64,000 nt of DNA, from positions 124,001 to 188,000 of the forward strand of contig NZ_JAFCKP010000005.1 in the NCBI RefSeq assembly GCF_018130245.1, read 5' to 3'. Below the pieces are notes generated by a model. It was not told the origin of the DNA. It worked only from the letters and a program-made list of their open reading frames with translations, and did not search any database. The DNA comes from Bradyrhizobium sp. SZCCT0231 (lineage in GTDB: Bacteria; Pseudomonadota; Alphaproteobacteria; Rhizobiales; Xanthobacteraceae). A program made the position numbers and the translations under genes. Below, piece after piece: positions 25,994 to 36,033 of the stretch (positions are counted from its first letter, which is position 1; every line of letters begins with the position of its first letter).

Positions 25994-28282
25994 ATGTCGA
26001 AGCGGCCGAAAGATACCGTCGTCGGGAGGCGTGCAGCGCTAGCGCTCGCAGGCTTGCTGCTGATGTGCCTGACTTATATTTCGCCCGCATGCGCCGCCGG
26101 CGATTTGCCGACCTACCTGCCGAAGATTGCGCCTGCGGATTTTTTCCCGGGCGCGGATCGCTTCGGCCCGCCACAAGGCGATCCGCCCATCGTGCCGGTC
26201 TATCGCGGCGACCAGCTCCAGGGATTTGTCTTCCTCAACTCCGATTTCGCGAATTCCGTCGGCTACTCGGGCAAACCAATTCACCTGCTGGCCGGCATCG
26301 ACCCGAAAGGCGTCATCACCGGCCTCAAGCTCGTCGATCACAAAGAGCCGATCGTGCTGATCGGCATTCCGGAAGCCCGCATCATTGCCGCCGTCAACGC
26401 GCTGATCGGCAAGGACATGAAGCCTGTCGCAAGTGGCGCCGAGAAGCCGCCGCAGGTGGACATCGTGAGCGGCGCGACCGTCACCGTGCTGGTGATGGGC
26501 GACAGTATCGTCCGCGCGGCGTCCAAGCTCATCCGAAGCGGTCGCGTTGGGGGCGGCGACGGCGCGGCGGCTTCGGCAGCCCTGCCCCCTGTCATCAAGA
26601 CGCTCGATCTCGAACACAGCGAGGTCCACGACTGGGAGAGCCTCGTCGGCGACGGTTCGATACGCCGGCTTCATCTCGGCATCGGCGACGTCAACGACGC
26701 CTTTGCGAAGTCCGGCAGCGCTGCGGCGAGCCAGTATCCCGAACCAGGCGACGCGGGCGACAGCTTCATCGACCTCTACGTGGCGCTCGTGAGCGCGCCC
26801 ACGATCGGCCGCAGCCTGCTCGGTGAGGACGGCTATCAACGGCTGAAGCACAGCCTGAAGCCCGGGCAGCAGGCGATCGTCGTCGCCGGCAACGGGCCCT
26901 ACTCCTTCAAAGGCTCGGCCTATGTTCGCGGCGGCATCTTCGATCGCATCGAGATCCTGCAGGAAGGCAACAGCACCCGCTTCCGCGACCGCAATCACAC
27001 TCGGCTTGGCGCGCTGGACGCGGTCGATGCGCCCGAGTTCCGGGAAATCGGCCTGTTCGTCACGCCTCCTGAATTCACTCTGGATCCGACGCAGCCGTGG
27101 CAGCTTCAGCTGCTGGTGCAGCGGAGCCTCGGCGGCCGTGACAAGGCATTCCTGACCTTCGATATCAACTACGCCCTGCCCGACGGCTACATACGCCGCG
27201 AGCAGCGTGCTGTAACTGTGCCCGAGAGCGCGCCTCCCCCCTCGCAGGCAAAAGCTGCGGCCGCACCGCCCGCGGAGGCAGATGAGCCGCTCTGGATGCG
27301 GATCTGGCGGTCGAGCACTGTCTCGATCGGCATCACCGCGTTCATGCTCGCCGCCCTCACCGGCATCTTCTTCTTCCAAAATCTGCTTGTGCGCCGGCCG
27401 GTGTTATACACCTGGGTACGACGAGGCTATCTCGCCTTCGTTCTGGTCTGGCTCGGCTGGTACGCCAACGCGCAGCTCTCCGTCGTCAATGTCGTCACCT
27501 TCACCAATGCGTTGGTGACCGGCTTCCGCTGGGAATTCTTCCTGGCCGCTCCCCTGATCTTCATTCTGTGGGCCGCGACGGCCGGCGGGCTTCTGTTCTG
27601 GGGCCGGGGCCCGTTCTGCGGCTGGCTGTGTCCCTTTGGCGCATTGCAGGAGCTCACCAACACGGCCGCGAAATGGCTGAAGGTGCCGCAGATAACCGTG
27701 CCGTGGGGACTGCATGAGCGGCTATGGCCGATCAAGTACATCATCTTCCTCGGGCTGTTCGGCCTGTCGCTCTACTCCGTCGAGATGACCGAGCGATTCG
27801 CCGAGGTCGAGCCGTTCAAGACGGCGATCATCCTGAAGTTTTCACGGAGCTGGCCATTCGTGGCCTACGCCGTCGCGCTTCTCGTCATCGGCCTTTTCAT
27901 TGAGCGCTTCTTCTGCCGCTACCTCTGTCCGCTCGGCGCGGCGCTTGCAATTCCCGGCCGCATCAGGACGTTCGAATGGCTCCGCCGCTGGGAAGAATGC
28001 GGGTCGCCCTGCCAACGCTGCGCCAAGGAATGCCCGGTGCAGTCGATCCACCCCGAGGGGCACATCAACGTCAATGAGTGCATCTACTGCATGCACTGCC
28101 AGGAACTCTATTACGACGATCACCGCTGCCCGCACATGATTCAGGTGCGGCTCAAGCGCGAGAAGTTCGCGGCCATGTCCTCCCCCTCGATGCGCTCGGG
28201 CGGCAAGGGTCCTGCGACCGTCATCACCGCCGGCGGCAAACCTGTCCGCGCTGCAGCCGCCATCTCTCCACCACCAAACTGA
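25994..28282 (+). CDS. nosR: NosR, membrane flavo-iron-sulfur protein of N2O reduction
   Basis: The 762-residue protein has an N-terminal signal ([20 protein letters not shown]), a periplasmic FMN-binding domain with the flavinylation motif SGATVT, six or so membrane helices, and a cytosolic tail with cysteine clusters ([39 protein letters not shown] and CIYCMHCQ) for [4Fe-4S] clusters. NosR passes electrons to nitrous oxide reductase. ApbE-type NosX, encoded at the end of this operon, attaches the FMN. It heads nosRZDFYLX. Confidence 0.95.
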   Translation: MSKRPKDTVVGRRAALALAGLLLMCLTYISPACAAGDLPTYLPKIAPADFFPGADRFGPPQGDPPIVPVYRGDQLQGFVFLNSDFANSVGYSGKPIHLLAGIDPKGVITGLKLVDHKEPIVLIGIPEARIIAAVNALIGKDMKPVASGAEKPPQVDIVSGATVTVLVMGDSIVRAASKLIRSGRVGGGDGAAASAALPPVIKTLDLEHSEVHDWESLVGDGSIRRLHLGIGDVNDAFAKSGSAAASQYPEPGDAGDSFIDLYVALVSAPTIGRSLLGEDGYQRLKHSLKPGQQAIVVAGNGPYSFKGSAYVRGGIFDRIEILQEGNSTRFRDRNHTRLGALDAVDAPEFREIGLFVTPPEFTLDPTQPWQLQLLVQRSLGGRDKAFLTFDINYALPDGYIRREQRAVTVPESAPPPSQAKAAAAPPAEADEPLWMRIWRSSTVSIGITAFMLAALTGIFFFQNLLVRRPVLYTWVRRGYLAFVLVWLGWYANAQLSVVNVVTFTNALVTGFRWEFFLAAPLIFILWAATAGGLLFWGRGPFCGWLCPFGALQELTNTAAKWLKVPQITVPWGLHERLWPIKYIIFLGLFGLSLYSVEMTERFAEVEPFKTAIILKFSRSWPFVAYAVALLVIGLFIERFFCRYLCPLGAALAIPGRIRTFEWLRRWEECGSPCQRCAKECPVQSIHPEGHINVNECIYCMHCQELYYDDHRCPHMIQVRLKREKFAAMSSPSMRSGGKGPATVITAGGKPVRAAAAISPPPN

Positions 28283-28304
28283 ACCGGAAGCCGAGGAGGC
28301 AATC

Positions 28305-30251
28305 ATGAGCGAGAACGATAGGGCAAAGGGCGGCGTCAGCCGACGAGCTGTGCTGGGAACGACGGCGGCTGCGGCGGGCGTGGGCCTTGCCGGCGGAGCA
28401 GTGATGAAGGACGGCTTCGTCTCGTCTGCGGACGCGCAGACCAAGAATGCTGCTCCGAAGGCTCCGGCTGCCCGGCCGGCGGTGCAGAAGGCCGAGGTCG
28501 CGCCCGGCGAGCTCGACGAATATTACGTGTTCTTCTCGAGTGGCCAATCCGGCGAGATGCGGGTCATCGGCCTTCCCTCGATGCGCGAGTTGATGCGCGT
28601 GCCGGTGTTCAACCGCTGTAGCGCGACCGGCTGGGGCCAGACCAACGAGAGTCTCAAGGTTCTGACGGAAGGGATGCAGCCCGCGACCCGCGAATTCCTC
28701 AAGACTCGCGGCGGCACGTTCATGAACGGCGACCTCCACCACCCGCACATTTCGTTCACAGACGGCACCTATGACGGTCGCTATGCTTTCATGAACGACA
28801 AGGCCAATAGCCGCGTTGCGCGCGTGCGGCTCGACATCATGAAATGCGACAAGATCGTCGAACTGCCGAACCAGCACACGGTCCACGGCCTGCGCCTGCA
28901 GAAATATCCGCGCACGGGCTATGTGTTCGCCAACGGTGAGGATGGCGTGCCGCTGCCCAATGACGGCAAGGTCCTCGACGATCCCAAGCGGTATCGCTCC
29001 ATATTCAGTGCGATCGACGGCGACACCATGAAGGTGGCCTGGCAGGTGATCGTCAGCGGCAACCTCGACAATGTCGACGCCGACTATCAGGGCAAATACT
29101 GCTTCGCGACCTGCTACAACGGTGAGGAAGGCGTCACTCTCGCGGAAATGACCGCCAGCGAACAGGACTGGGTCGTCATCTTCAACATCAAGCGGATCGA
29201 AGAGGCCGTGAAGAAGGGCGACTTCAAGGAAATGAACGGCGTGCCTGTCATCGACGGCCGCAAGGGTTCGGCCTACACCCGCTACGTTCCGGTCTCGAAC
29301 AATCCGCACGGCATGAACACGGCTCCGGACGGCATCCACGTCGTGGCGGCCGGAAAGCTCTCGCCCACCGTAACCGTGATGGACGTTCGCCTGTTCGATC
29401 AATTGTTCGACGACAAGATCAAGCCGCGCGACGTCGTCGTCGCGGAGCCCGAGCTTGGCCTCGGCCCGCTACACACCGCCTACGACGGCAAGGGCAACGC
29501 CTACACCACGCTGTTCCTCGACAGCCAGGTCTGCAAGTGGAACATCGACTTGGCCAAGCGGGCCTTCAAGGGTGAGAAGGTCAATCCCATCCTTCAGAAG
29601 CTCGACGTGCATTATCAGCCGGGCCACAACCACACCTCCATGGGACAGACCAAGGAGGCGGATGGAAAATGGCTCATCTCGCTGAACAAGTTCTCGAAGG
29701 ACCGCTTCCTGAACGTCGGGCCTCTCAAGCCCGAGAACGATCAGCTGATCGACATTTCGGGCGATCAGATGAAGCTGGTGCATGACGGCCCGAGCTTCGC
29801 CGAGCCGCACGATGCGACCATCGTCCACCGCTCCAAGATCAACCCGATCTCGATCTATGACCGCGCGGATCCGATGTTTGCCGATGCGGTCAAGCAGGCC
29901 AAGGCCGACGGCATCAACCTCGAGGCGGATTCGAAGGTCATTCGCGACGGCAACAAGGTGCGCGTCTACATGACGTCAACCGCCCCCGCCTACGGCCTCG
30001 ATCAGTTCCAGGTCAAGCAGGGTGACGAAGTGACCGTCTTCGTGACCAACATCGACGCCGTCGAAGACCTGACGCATGGCTTCTGTATCGTGAACTACGG
30101 CATCCAGATGGAAATCGGGCCGATGGCGACGGCGTCCGTGACCTTCACGGCCGACAAGGCGGGCGTCTATTGGTACTATTGCTCCTGGTTCTGCCACGCC
30201 ATGCACATGGAGATGAAGGGCCGGATGTTCGTCGAACCGAAGTCGGTCTGA
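28305..30251 (+). CDS. nosZ: nitrous oxide reductase (clade I)
   Basis: The 648-residue periplasmic enzyme has a Tat signal ([20 protein letters not shown]), the CuZ histidines (for example DLHHPH at 143-148, [15 protein letters not shown] and GHNHTS), and the C-terminal CuA motif [12 protein letters not shown], with the two Cys at 626 and 630, His 634 and Met 637. It reduces N2O to N2. Tat-type signal and adjacent nosDFYL mark clade I. It lies 22 bases after nosR. Confidence 0.97.
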   Translation: MSENDRAKGGVSRRAVLGTTAAAAGVGLAGGAVMKDGFVSSADAQTKNAAPKAPAARPAVQKAEVAPGELDEYYVFFSSGQSGEMRVIGLPSMRELMRVPVFNRCSATGWGQTNESLKVLTEGMQPATREFLKTRGGTFMNGDLHHPHISFTDGTYDGRYAFMNDKANSRVARVRLDIMKCDKIVELPNQHTVHGLRLQKYPRTGYVFANGEDGVPLPNDGKVLDDPKRYRSIFSAIDGDTMKVAWQVIVSGNLDNVDADYQGKYCFATCYNGEEGVTLAEMTASEQDWVVIFNIKRIEEAVKKGDFKEMNGVPVIDGRKGSAYTRYVPVSNNPHGMNTAPDGIHVVAAGKLSPTVTVMDVRLFDQLFDDKIKPRDVVVAEPELGLGPLHTAYDGKGNAYTTLFLDSQVCKWNIDLAKRAFKGEKVNPILQKLDVHYQPGHNHTSMGQTKEADGKWLISLNKFSKDRFLNVGPLKPENDQLIDISGDQMKLVHDGPSFAEPHDATIVHRSKINPISIYDRADPMFADAVKQAKADGINLEADSKVIRDGNKVRVYMTSTAPAYGLDQFQVKQGDEVTVFVTNIDAVEDLTHGFCIVNYGIQMEIGPMATASVTFTADKAGVYWYYCSWFCHAMHMEMKGRMFVEPKSV

Positions 30252-30264
30252 TCGGAGCGACCTC

Positions 30265-31623
30265 GTGCGTCTCCTGTCACGCATGTTTCCGGCGGCGCTC
30301 GTCGCCGCCGGAATGTCCAGCTTCGCCGAAGCGGAGACCTTGACGGCTGCGCCTGGGCAGCCGTTGCAGGCGTTGCTGGATGGCGCGCGCGTTGGCGACG
30401 TCGTCAAGCTTGCACCGGGTGACTATCACGGCTCGATCCGGATCGACCGCCCCCTGCAGCTGGTCGGGACCGAGGGCGCGGTGCTCGACGGCGACGGCTC
30501 TGGCAACGTCATCACCGTCAGCGCGCCCGATGTCACCATCCGCGGTCTGACCATCCGGGCCTCCGGCCGCGATCTGCAGGCGATGAATTCCGGCATCTTC
30601 CTGCAGAAGACGGCCGAGCGCGCGACGATCGAGGACAACCGGCTGGTGGGAAACCTGTTCGGCGTCTATGTGCATGGCGCCAGGGGCTCCCGGGTCGTCC
30701 GCAACGAGATCGAGGGACTGCGCGGCGGGCGTCTCAGCGAGGCGGGCAACGGCGTTTCACTGTGGAATGCGCCCGACGTCACCATCGCGAACAACATTTT
30801 CCGCTACGGTCGCGACGGCATCTTCTCGATCTCCAGCAGCAAGGACCGCTTCGTCGACAACCGCTTCGAGCAGGTTCGCTTCGCGGTCCACTACATGTAC
30901 ACCAACGACAGCGAAGTCAGCGGCAACGTTTCGATCGGCAACCACGTCGGTTACGCGATCATGTATTCGAACCGCCTGGTGATCCGCGGCAACAGCTCCG
31001 ATCGCGATCGCGACTATGGACTTCTCTTCAATTACGCGAACTACGCCCAGATCGAAGGCAACCGGGTCACGGGCGGCCCGCTGAACCCGATCATGCAGAA
31101 GACGGAGGATGGTCCGGACGACGAGCGAGGCATGCTTCCGCAGCCGAAGCGGGAGAGCACTCTCAGGACTGGCCCGGAGAAATGCGTGTTCATCTACAAC
31201 ACCAATCACAACAAGTTCCGCAACAACTGGTTCGAACGCTGCGCCATCGGAGTGCACTTCACGGCCGGCTCCGAAGGCAACGAAATCACGGGCAATGCCT
31301 TCGTCGGCAACGCCAACCAGGTGAAATATGTCGGCACCCGGCATCTGGACTGGTCGATCGGGGGACGCGGCAACTACTGGAGCGACAACCCTGCATTCGA
31401 CCTGAACGGGGATGGAGTAGCCGACACGGCGTACCGGCCGAACGACCTGATCGATCGCGTGCTGTGGACGGCGCCCACTGCGAAGGTCCTGATCAACAGC
31501 CCTGCCGTCCAGGTGATCCGCTGGGCGCAAGCACAATTTCCGGCACTGCTGCCGGGCGGCGTGGTCGACAGCCATCCGCTGGTGGCACCACCGAAGAGCC
31601 GAGCCTCGAAGGAAACGCGATGA
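30265..31623 (+). CDS. nosD: NosD, periplasmic copper-cluster assembly protein
   Basis: The 452-residue product starts at GTG 30265 after nosZ. It has a Sec signal peptide (LLSRMFPAALVAAGMSSFAEA) and a right-handed parallel beta-helix made of repeated strand motifs such as TIEDNRLVGNLFGVYVHGA and VSGNVSIGNHVGYAIMYSNR (CASH domain). NosD works with the NosFY ABC transporter to build the CuZ (Cu4S) cluster of NosZ. Its stop is overlapped by the nosF start (ATGA). Confidence 0.95.
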   Translation: MRLLSRMFPAALVAAGMSSFAEAETLTAAPGQPLQALLDGARVGDVVKLAPGDYHGSIRIDRPLQLVGTEGAVLDGDGSGNVITVSAPDVTIRGLTIRASGRDLQAMNSGIFLQKTAERATIEDNRLVGNLFGVYVHGARGSRVVRNEIEGLRGGRLSEAGNGVSLWNAPDVTIANNIFRYGRDGIFSISSSKDRFVDNRFEQVRFAVHYMYTNDSEVSGNVSIGNHVGYAIMYSNRLVIRGNSSDRDRDYGLLFNYANYAQIEGNRVTGGPLNPIMQKTEDGPDDERGMLPQPKRESTLRTGPEKCVFIYNTNHNKFRNNWFERCAIGVHFTAGSEGNEITGNAFVGNANQVKYVGTRHLDWSIGGRGNYWSDNPAFDLNGDGVADTAYRPNDLIDRVLWTAPTAKVLINSPAVQVIRWAQAQFPALLPGGVVDSHPLVAPPKSRASKETR

Positions 31624-32540
31624 CCGGCACGGTACGCGTCAGCGACGTCACCAAGGCATATGGCCAGATCAAGGTCGTGTGCGATGCCTCGTTCACGCTT
31701 GGCCAAGGCGAGCTGGTCGCCTTGATCGGCCACAACGGCGCCGGCAAGACGACGCTCATGAAGCTCATGCTCGGCTTGATCCGGCCGACCAGCGGCGCCA
31801 TCGAGGTTCTCGGAGACAATCCCGCCGCCGGCGAGTTCGCGGGCCGACGACAGCTCGGCTATCTGCCGGAAAACGTCTCCTTCGACCCTGCCCTGACCGG
31901 CCGCGAGACGCAGGCCTTCTATGCCAGGCTGAAGCGGGAGCCGGTCGCCAAGGCCCTGGAGCTGCTTGACGCCGTTGGCCTCGGCGCCGCCAGCCGCCGC
32001 CGGGTCAACACCTATTCGAAGGGCATGCGCCAGCGGCTCGGGCTCGCGCAGGCGCTGCTGGGTCAGCCGCGCGTGCTGCTGCTGGACGAGCCGACCACCG
32101 GCCTCGATCCGGAGCTGCGGCAGGCCTTCTACGACATCATCGCGCGGCTCGCCGCCGGGGGCGCGACCGTGCTGCTGTCGTCGCACGCGCTCACCGAGCT
32201 CGAGGAACGCGCCGGCCGGGTGATCATCATGAACCGCGGCATCAAGGTCGCGGATGGATCGATCGACGAGCTGCGTCGCCTCGCCCGGCTGCCCACCAGG
32301 ATCCGCCTCAGGGTCGCAGGGCTCGCTCCGAGCGAGCTGCCGGGCTGGGCGCCCAAGGACGCGACCTGCCGCCGTTTGAACGGCCACATCGTCGAGATCG
32401 ACGCCGCGCCGGAGCGGAAGATCGAGCTGCTGCACCGTGCGACGGCCGCCGGCAATGCTGTCGAGGACGTCGATGTGGTCCCACCGACCCTCGACGAGCT
32501 CTACGCTCACTTCCTTCGGCAATCGGAGCAGGCGCCATGA
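31620..32540 (+). CDS. nosF: NosF, ABC transporter ATP-binding protein
   Basis: The 306-residue cytosolic ATPase has the Walker A GHNGAGKTT, the signature TYSKGMRQRLGLA, the Walker B LLLDEPTTGLD and a His switch in LLSSHALTELEE. With NosY and NosD it forms the transporter that supplies sulfur for the CuZ cluster of NosZ. The start overlaps nosD by four bases (ATGA) and the stop overlaps nosY by four. A much longer frame upstream is a shadow of nosD. Confidence 0.95.
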   Translation: MTGTVRVSDVTKAYGQIKVVCDASFTLGQGELVALIGHNGAGKTTLMKLMLGLIRPTSGAIEVLGDNPAAGEFAGRRQLGYLPENVSFDPALTGRETQAFYARLKREPVAKALELLDAVGLGAASRRRVNTYSKGMRQRLGLAQALLGQPRVLLLDEPTTGLDPELRQAFYDIIARLAAGGATVLLSSHALTELEERAGRVIIMNRGIKVADGSIDELRRLARLPTRIRLRVAGLAPSELPGWAPKDATCRRLNGHIVEIDAAPERKIELLHRATAAGNAVEDVDVVPPTLDELYAHFLRQSEQAP

Positions 32541-33364
32541 ACGTCCTGATCATCGCCGCCAAGGAAGTCCACCAGGCCATCCGCAATCGCTGGGTGCTGG
32601 CGGCAACGCTCCTGCTCGCAGGGCTCGCTTTGTCACTGACCTTTCTCGGCAGCGCGCCAACCGGAAACGTCGGCGTGCGCGCGCTGGACGTGGTCATCGT
32701 CAGCCTGTCGAGCCTGACGATCTTTCTCGTTCCGCTCATTGCGCTTCTGATCTCCCACGACGCCATCGTCGGCGAGATGGAGCGAGGGACGATGCTGTTG
32801 CTGCTGAGCTATCCGGTCGCGCGATGGCAGGTGCTGCTCGGCAAGTTCCTGGGCCACCTCGCCGTCCTCGGCTTTGCGACCTGTCTCGGCTATGGCGCGG
32901 CCGTCGGAGCGCTGGCAGCGACGGGTAGCGACATCGATAGCGATAGTCTCCTGGCCTTTGCGGCGATGGTCGGCTCCTCGGTGCTGCTCGGAGCTGCGTT
33001 CGTCGCCATTGGCTATCTGGTCAGCGCGCTCGTGCGCGACCGCGGAACGGCAGCCGGCATCTGCATCGGGTTGTGGCTGCTGCTGGTGCTGATCTACGAC
33101 ATGGCGCTGCTGGGCGTGCTTGCGCTCGACAAGGGACGCAGCATCTCGGCGAGCGTGCTCAACGCCCTGCTCCTGTCGAACCCGACCGACGCTTACCGGC
33201 TGATCAACCTGACCGGGTTCGCCAATGTCAGCACCTTCGCCGGCATGGCCGGCCTTGCTCAAAGCACGTCCCTGACGATACCGGTCCTTCTGACCGCCCT
33301 GCTCTGCTGGACGCTGCTGCCGCTGGGGCTGGCCGCACTCGCTTTCTCACGGAGGGAGCTATGA
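32537..33364 (+). CDS. nosY: NosY, ABC transporter permease
   Basis: The 275-residue protein has six hydrophobic membrane helices with the NosY-type segments VVIVSLSSLTIFLVPLIALL and GTMLLLLSYPVARWQVLLGKF. It is the membrane partner of NosF in the NosDFY assembly machine for the Cu cluster. Overlaps of four bases on both sides (ATGA) with nosF and nosL show tight translational coupling. Confidence 0.95.
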   Translation: MNVLIIAAKEVHQAIRNRWVLAATLLLAGLALSLTFLGSAPTGNVGVRALDVVIVSLSSLTIFLVPLIALLISHDAIVGEMERGTMLLLLSYPVARWQVLLGKFLGHLAVLGFATCLGYGAAVGALAATGSDIDSDSLLAFAAMVGSSVLLGAAFVAIGYLVSALVRDRGTAAGICIGLWLLLVLIYDMALLGVLALDKGRSISASVLNALLLSNPTDAYRLINLTGFANVSTFAGMAGLAQSTSLTIPVLLTALLCWTLLPLGLAALAFSRREL

Positions 33365-33933
33365 GGCGGCTGGCCATCGCTTGTGCCTTGCTGCTGCCGC
33401 TGGCGCTCGCGGGCTGCAACGAGAAGCAGGCTGTGAAGATCCCGCCGCCGCATCGGATGACGGCGGAGGACATCGGCCATTACTGCGGCATGAACGTGCT
33501 CGAGCACCCGGGCCCGAAGGGCCATATCTTCGCCACGAGCCTCATTCAGCCCGTCTGGTTCTCGTCCGTACGCGACACAATCGCCTTCACCATGCTGCCG
33601 GACGAGCCCAAGGACATCCAGGCGATCTACGTTTCCGACATGGGCAAGGCGCCAAACTGGGACCAGCCCGGCGCCGACAACTGGGTCGAGGCGCGCAAGG
33701 CGTTGTTCGTGATCGAGAGCCGGGTGAAGAGCGGCATGGGCGGGGACGAGGCCGTTCCGTTCTCGGACCGGGCGGCGGCGGAGAGGTTCGCCGGTGAGAA
33801 CGGGGGCAGGATCGTCGGGTTCGACGAGGTGCCCCGCGATTATGTCCTGACATCGGCGAATGTCACCGGCGGCGCGGCGTCCGACGAAGCGGCCGAAGGC
33901 CCGCCGGGCGACCGCTCGAGGAGGATGCCATGA
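33361..33933 (+). CDS. nosL: NosL copper chaperone lipoprotein
   Basis: The 190-residue protein has a lipobox (LALAGC, Cys 19) and the copper site CGMNV following HYCGMNVLEHPGPKGH, the Cys-x-Met arrangement of NosL. It holds Cu(I) in the outer part of the envelope for NosZ maturation. The tail after about residue 165 (AASDEAAEGPPGDRSRRMP) is low-complexity and not conserved in the family as I know it. It overlaps nosY and nosX by four bases each. Confidence 0.93.
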   Translation: MRRLAIACALLLPLALAGCNEKQAVKIPPPHRMTAEDIGHYCGMNVLEHPGPKGHIFATSLIQPVWFSSVRDTIAFTMLPDEPKDIQAIYVSDMGKAPNWDQPGADNWVEARKALFVIESRVKSGMGGDEAVPFSDRAAAERFAGENGGRIVGFDEVPRDYVLTSANVTGGAASDEAAEGPPGDRSRRMP

Positions 33934-34925
33934 TGCAAGCGCTGACGCGCCGACGCTTCATCCGGATCAGCGCCACGGCGGCGGGGCTCGGCCCCCTGTC
34001 CCTCGGACGTCCCGCTCGTGCCGAGGCTGCGCCGGTCACCTGGCGGGGCATGATGCTGGGGGCGGTCGCGACGATGGAGATCCACGACGACGACCGCCGC
34101 CGGGCCGAGCTCCTGATATCGCTGGCATGCGCCGAGGCGCGCCGGCTCGAGCGGCTGTTCAGCCTTTACCTCGACGACTCCGCCCTGGTCGAGCTGAACC
34201 GGAAGGGCATCCTGATTGATCCCGCCGCCGAAATGGTCGACCTGCTCTCGATCTCGCAGCATTACTCCACGCTGACCGGCGGTGTGTTCGATGTCACGGT
34301 GCAGCCGCTGTGGGACCTCTATGCCCGCCACTTCGCGCAGGATGACGCCAATCCGGCAGGTCCCGAGGCAGCCGAGGTCCAGACCGCGCTCGCGCGCATC
34401 GGTAGCGGCCGGATGTCGATCAGCCGCGACCGGATCGTGATGCCTCGGGGCATGGCCGTCACCCTGAACGGGATCGCGCAAGGTTACGTCACGGACAAGG
34501 TGGTCGACCTGCTGCGGGCGCACGGCATCGCTCGCAGTCTGGTCGACATGGGCGAGGCCCGCGCGATCGGCTCGCGTCCGGACGGACGCCCCTGGGACAT
34601 CGGCATTGCCGATCCAGACATTGCAGACCGCACGCAGACGGTGCTGCCGATCGTCGACCGCGCTGTGTCCACCTCGGGCGGCTATGGCTTCCGGTTCGAT
34701 TCCAAGGCGCGCTTCAACCACCTGTTCGATCCCCGGACAGGCGGCTGCGCTCTGCACCATCGCAGTGTGACAACGGTGTCCCGCAGCGCGACGGCCGCGG
34801 ACGCATTGTCGACGGCGTTCAGCCTGATGCAGGAGGACGAGATTCGATCGTTGTTGCCGCGCGTCGATATCGATCGCGTGCATCTGATCGACGAGGCCGG
34901 CAAGTCGGTCGAGTTGGTCGCCTAG
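33930..34925 (+). CDS. nosX: NosX, FAD:protein FMN transferase (ApbE family)
   Basis: The 331-residue periplasmic protein begins with a Tat-type signal (TRRRFIRISATAAGLGPLSL) and has the ApbE signatures TGGVFDVTVQPLW, NGIAQGYVTDKV and an STSGGYGFRF segment. It transfers FMN from FAD to the SGATVT threonine of NosR. This is known for the NosX/ApbE family, and here both partner motif and enzyme are present. It closes the nos operon; its TAG stop falls on the first bases of a palindromic repeat. Confidence 0.93.
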   Translation: MMQALTRRRFIRISATAAGLGPLSLGRPARAEAAPVTWRGMMLGAVATMEIHDDDRRRAELLISLACAEARRLERLFSLYLDDSALVELNRKGILIDPAAEMVDLLSISQHYSTLTGGVFDVTVQPLWDLYARHFAQDDANPAGPEAAEVQTALARIGSGRMSISRDRIVMPRGMAVTLNGIAQGYVTDKVVDLLRAHGIARSLVDMGEARAIGSRPDGRPWDIGIADPDIADRTQTVLPIVDRAVSTSGGYGFRFDSKARFNHLFDPRTGGCALHHRSVTTVSRSATAADALSTAFSLMQEDEIRSLLPRVDIDRVHLIDEAGKSVELVA

Positions 34926-35000
34926 AGCATGATCCGGAAAAGTGTGCAGCGGTTTTCCCTCGCGACAAACGCGGAACGCGTTTGCGCGGAGATCATGCTC
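34925..35000. repeat. palindromic intergenic repeat after nosX
   Basis: The element begins GAGCATGATCCGGAAAAGTG and ends GATCATGCTC, sharing its first 30 bases (one mismatch) with the repeat at 12996-13044 but with a longer middle. The inverted arms are GAGCATGATC and GATCATGCTC, 10 bases each. It begins inside the nosX stop codon, as the other copy does in holB. Confidence 0.8.
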
Positions 35001-35010
35001 AAACAATAGC

Positions 35011-35053
35011 CTAAAGCGCGATGTCGATTCATCCTAATCGCATCGCGCTTTAG
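35011..35053. repeat. second palindromic element downstream of nosX
   Basis: CTAAAGCGCGATG and CATCGCGCTTTAG form a perfect 13-base inverted repeat separated by 17 bases. It follows the nosX repeat by 10 bases. Such AAAGCGCGATG elements are common intergenic repeats in Bradyrhizobium and relatives. It may also stop transcription leaving nos. Confidence 0.75.
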
Positions 35054-35107
35054 TCTGCCCAGATGGGCCGCGTTGTCCGGATCGACTTGCCGACGCTTCC
35101 GCAAGTG

Positions 35108-35797
35108 TCAGTCCCCGTCCCCTTCCGGGCCTTTGCCGCGCTGCAGGCGAACGATGTTGACCTCCGACGTCCCTGGTACGGCGCGAACGGCCGCAACGAT
35201 GGTCGGGATGTCTTGGCCGGCGCCGGCGACAATCTCAAACGCGTAGGTCGTGCCGCGATCGGCCGTGTGCCGCAAAGACACGGAATTGACCCGCTCGGCA
35301 ACGCGTCTCAGGGTCGTTTCGTACTGTGCGAATGCATCTTCGGCGCCCGTCGCCTTGACGCGCAGCGAGGGCGCGCGGGGTGTGCCGAATTTTATGCGCT
35401 CCAAAACGATCAGGAGGATCAGCACGAATACGCATCCGCCGGCGGTCAGAACGAACTGACCGCCTCCGATGCCAACGCCTGTTACGATCGATATGAAGAC
35501 GAAGGTGAACTCTCGCGTGTCACGGACGATCGTTCGGAATCGGATGAGGCCCAGAAGGCCGATCAACGCGAAGGCGAACCCCTCGCCCATGGCCCTGTTG
35601 GCGTTGTCGAACGCCGTGGCCGAGCGGATCGTATGCATCACCAACGCTGTCAGCGGCACAATGACGACGCAGGCGTGAACGAACGAGGCCGAGAGCAACA
35701 TCCCGCGGTAACCGCGCGCGTAAGCAAAGCCGATCAGCAGACCAAGCGCGATCGACAGGACCGTGGCGCCGAGAACGTACTCGATCTGTGGTGTCAT
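35108..35797 (-). CDS. DUF4956 membrane protein
   Basis: The 229-residue protein has an N-terminal membrane domain (VLGATVLSIALGLLIGFAYA, then two to four more helices) with the DUF4956 motif LIGLLGLIRFRTIVRDTREF, and a cytosolic C-terminal domain from about residue 145 (LRVKATGAEDAFAQYETTLR). DUF4956 proteins often sit beside polyphosphate polymerase or VTC-like genes; none is adjacent here. It stands alone on the minus strand after the nos repeat region. Function unknown. Confidence 0.8.
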   Translation of the reverse strand: MTPQIEYVLGATVLSIALGLLIGFAYARGYRGMLLSASFVHACVVIVPLTALVMHTIRSATAFDNANRAMGEGFAFALIGLLGLIRFRTIVRDTREFTFVFISIVTGVGIGGGQFVLTAGGCVFVLILLIVLERIKFGTPRAPSLRVKATGAEDAFAQYETTLRRVAERVNSVSLRHTADRGTTYAFEIVAGAGQDIPTIVAAVRAVPGTSEVNIVRLQRGKGPEGDGD

Positions 35798-36000
35798 CGC
35801 CGCTTATGCTCCCAAATCGACGACCATCGATTGCAACACGGGGATGATTGTTCCCTGGAGAAACTAGCGATAAAGTTGCAGGTCGAAAGACCCCTTTATA
35901 GGGCGTGCAGGAGCCCTGCGTCGATGCCGCACTCGCTGATCTGGCGGCACCGTGCTTTGGTAATTGTTCGAGCGTGATTCCGTCGTGAAATGAGTCTTCA

Positions 36001-36030
36001 CCTGGCCGACGCCACCCGGGCGCGGCCAGG
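36001..36030 (-). terminator. hairpin after the exported hypothetical gene
   Basis: CCTGGCCG (36001-36008) and CGGCCAGG (36023-36030) form an 8-base perfect stem three bases past the stop of the minus-strand gene. No T-run follows, so it is only a candidate terminator or mRNA 3' end. Confidence 0.35.
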
Positions 36031-36033
36031 ATT

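Noticed and set aside
30762-31619. Long frame preceding nosF
   Set aside because: Shadow of nosD. The ATG at 31620 with the four-base overlap is the correct start.
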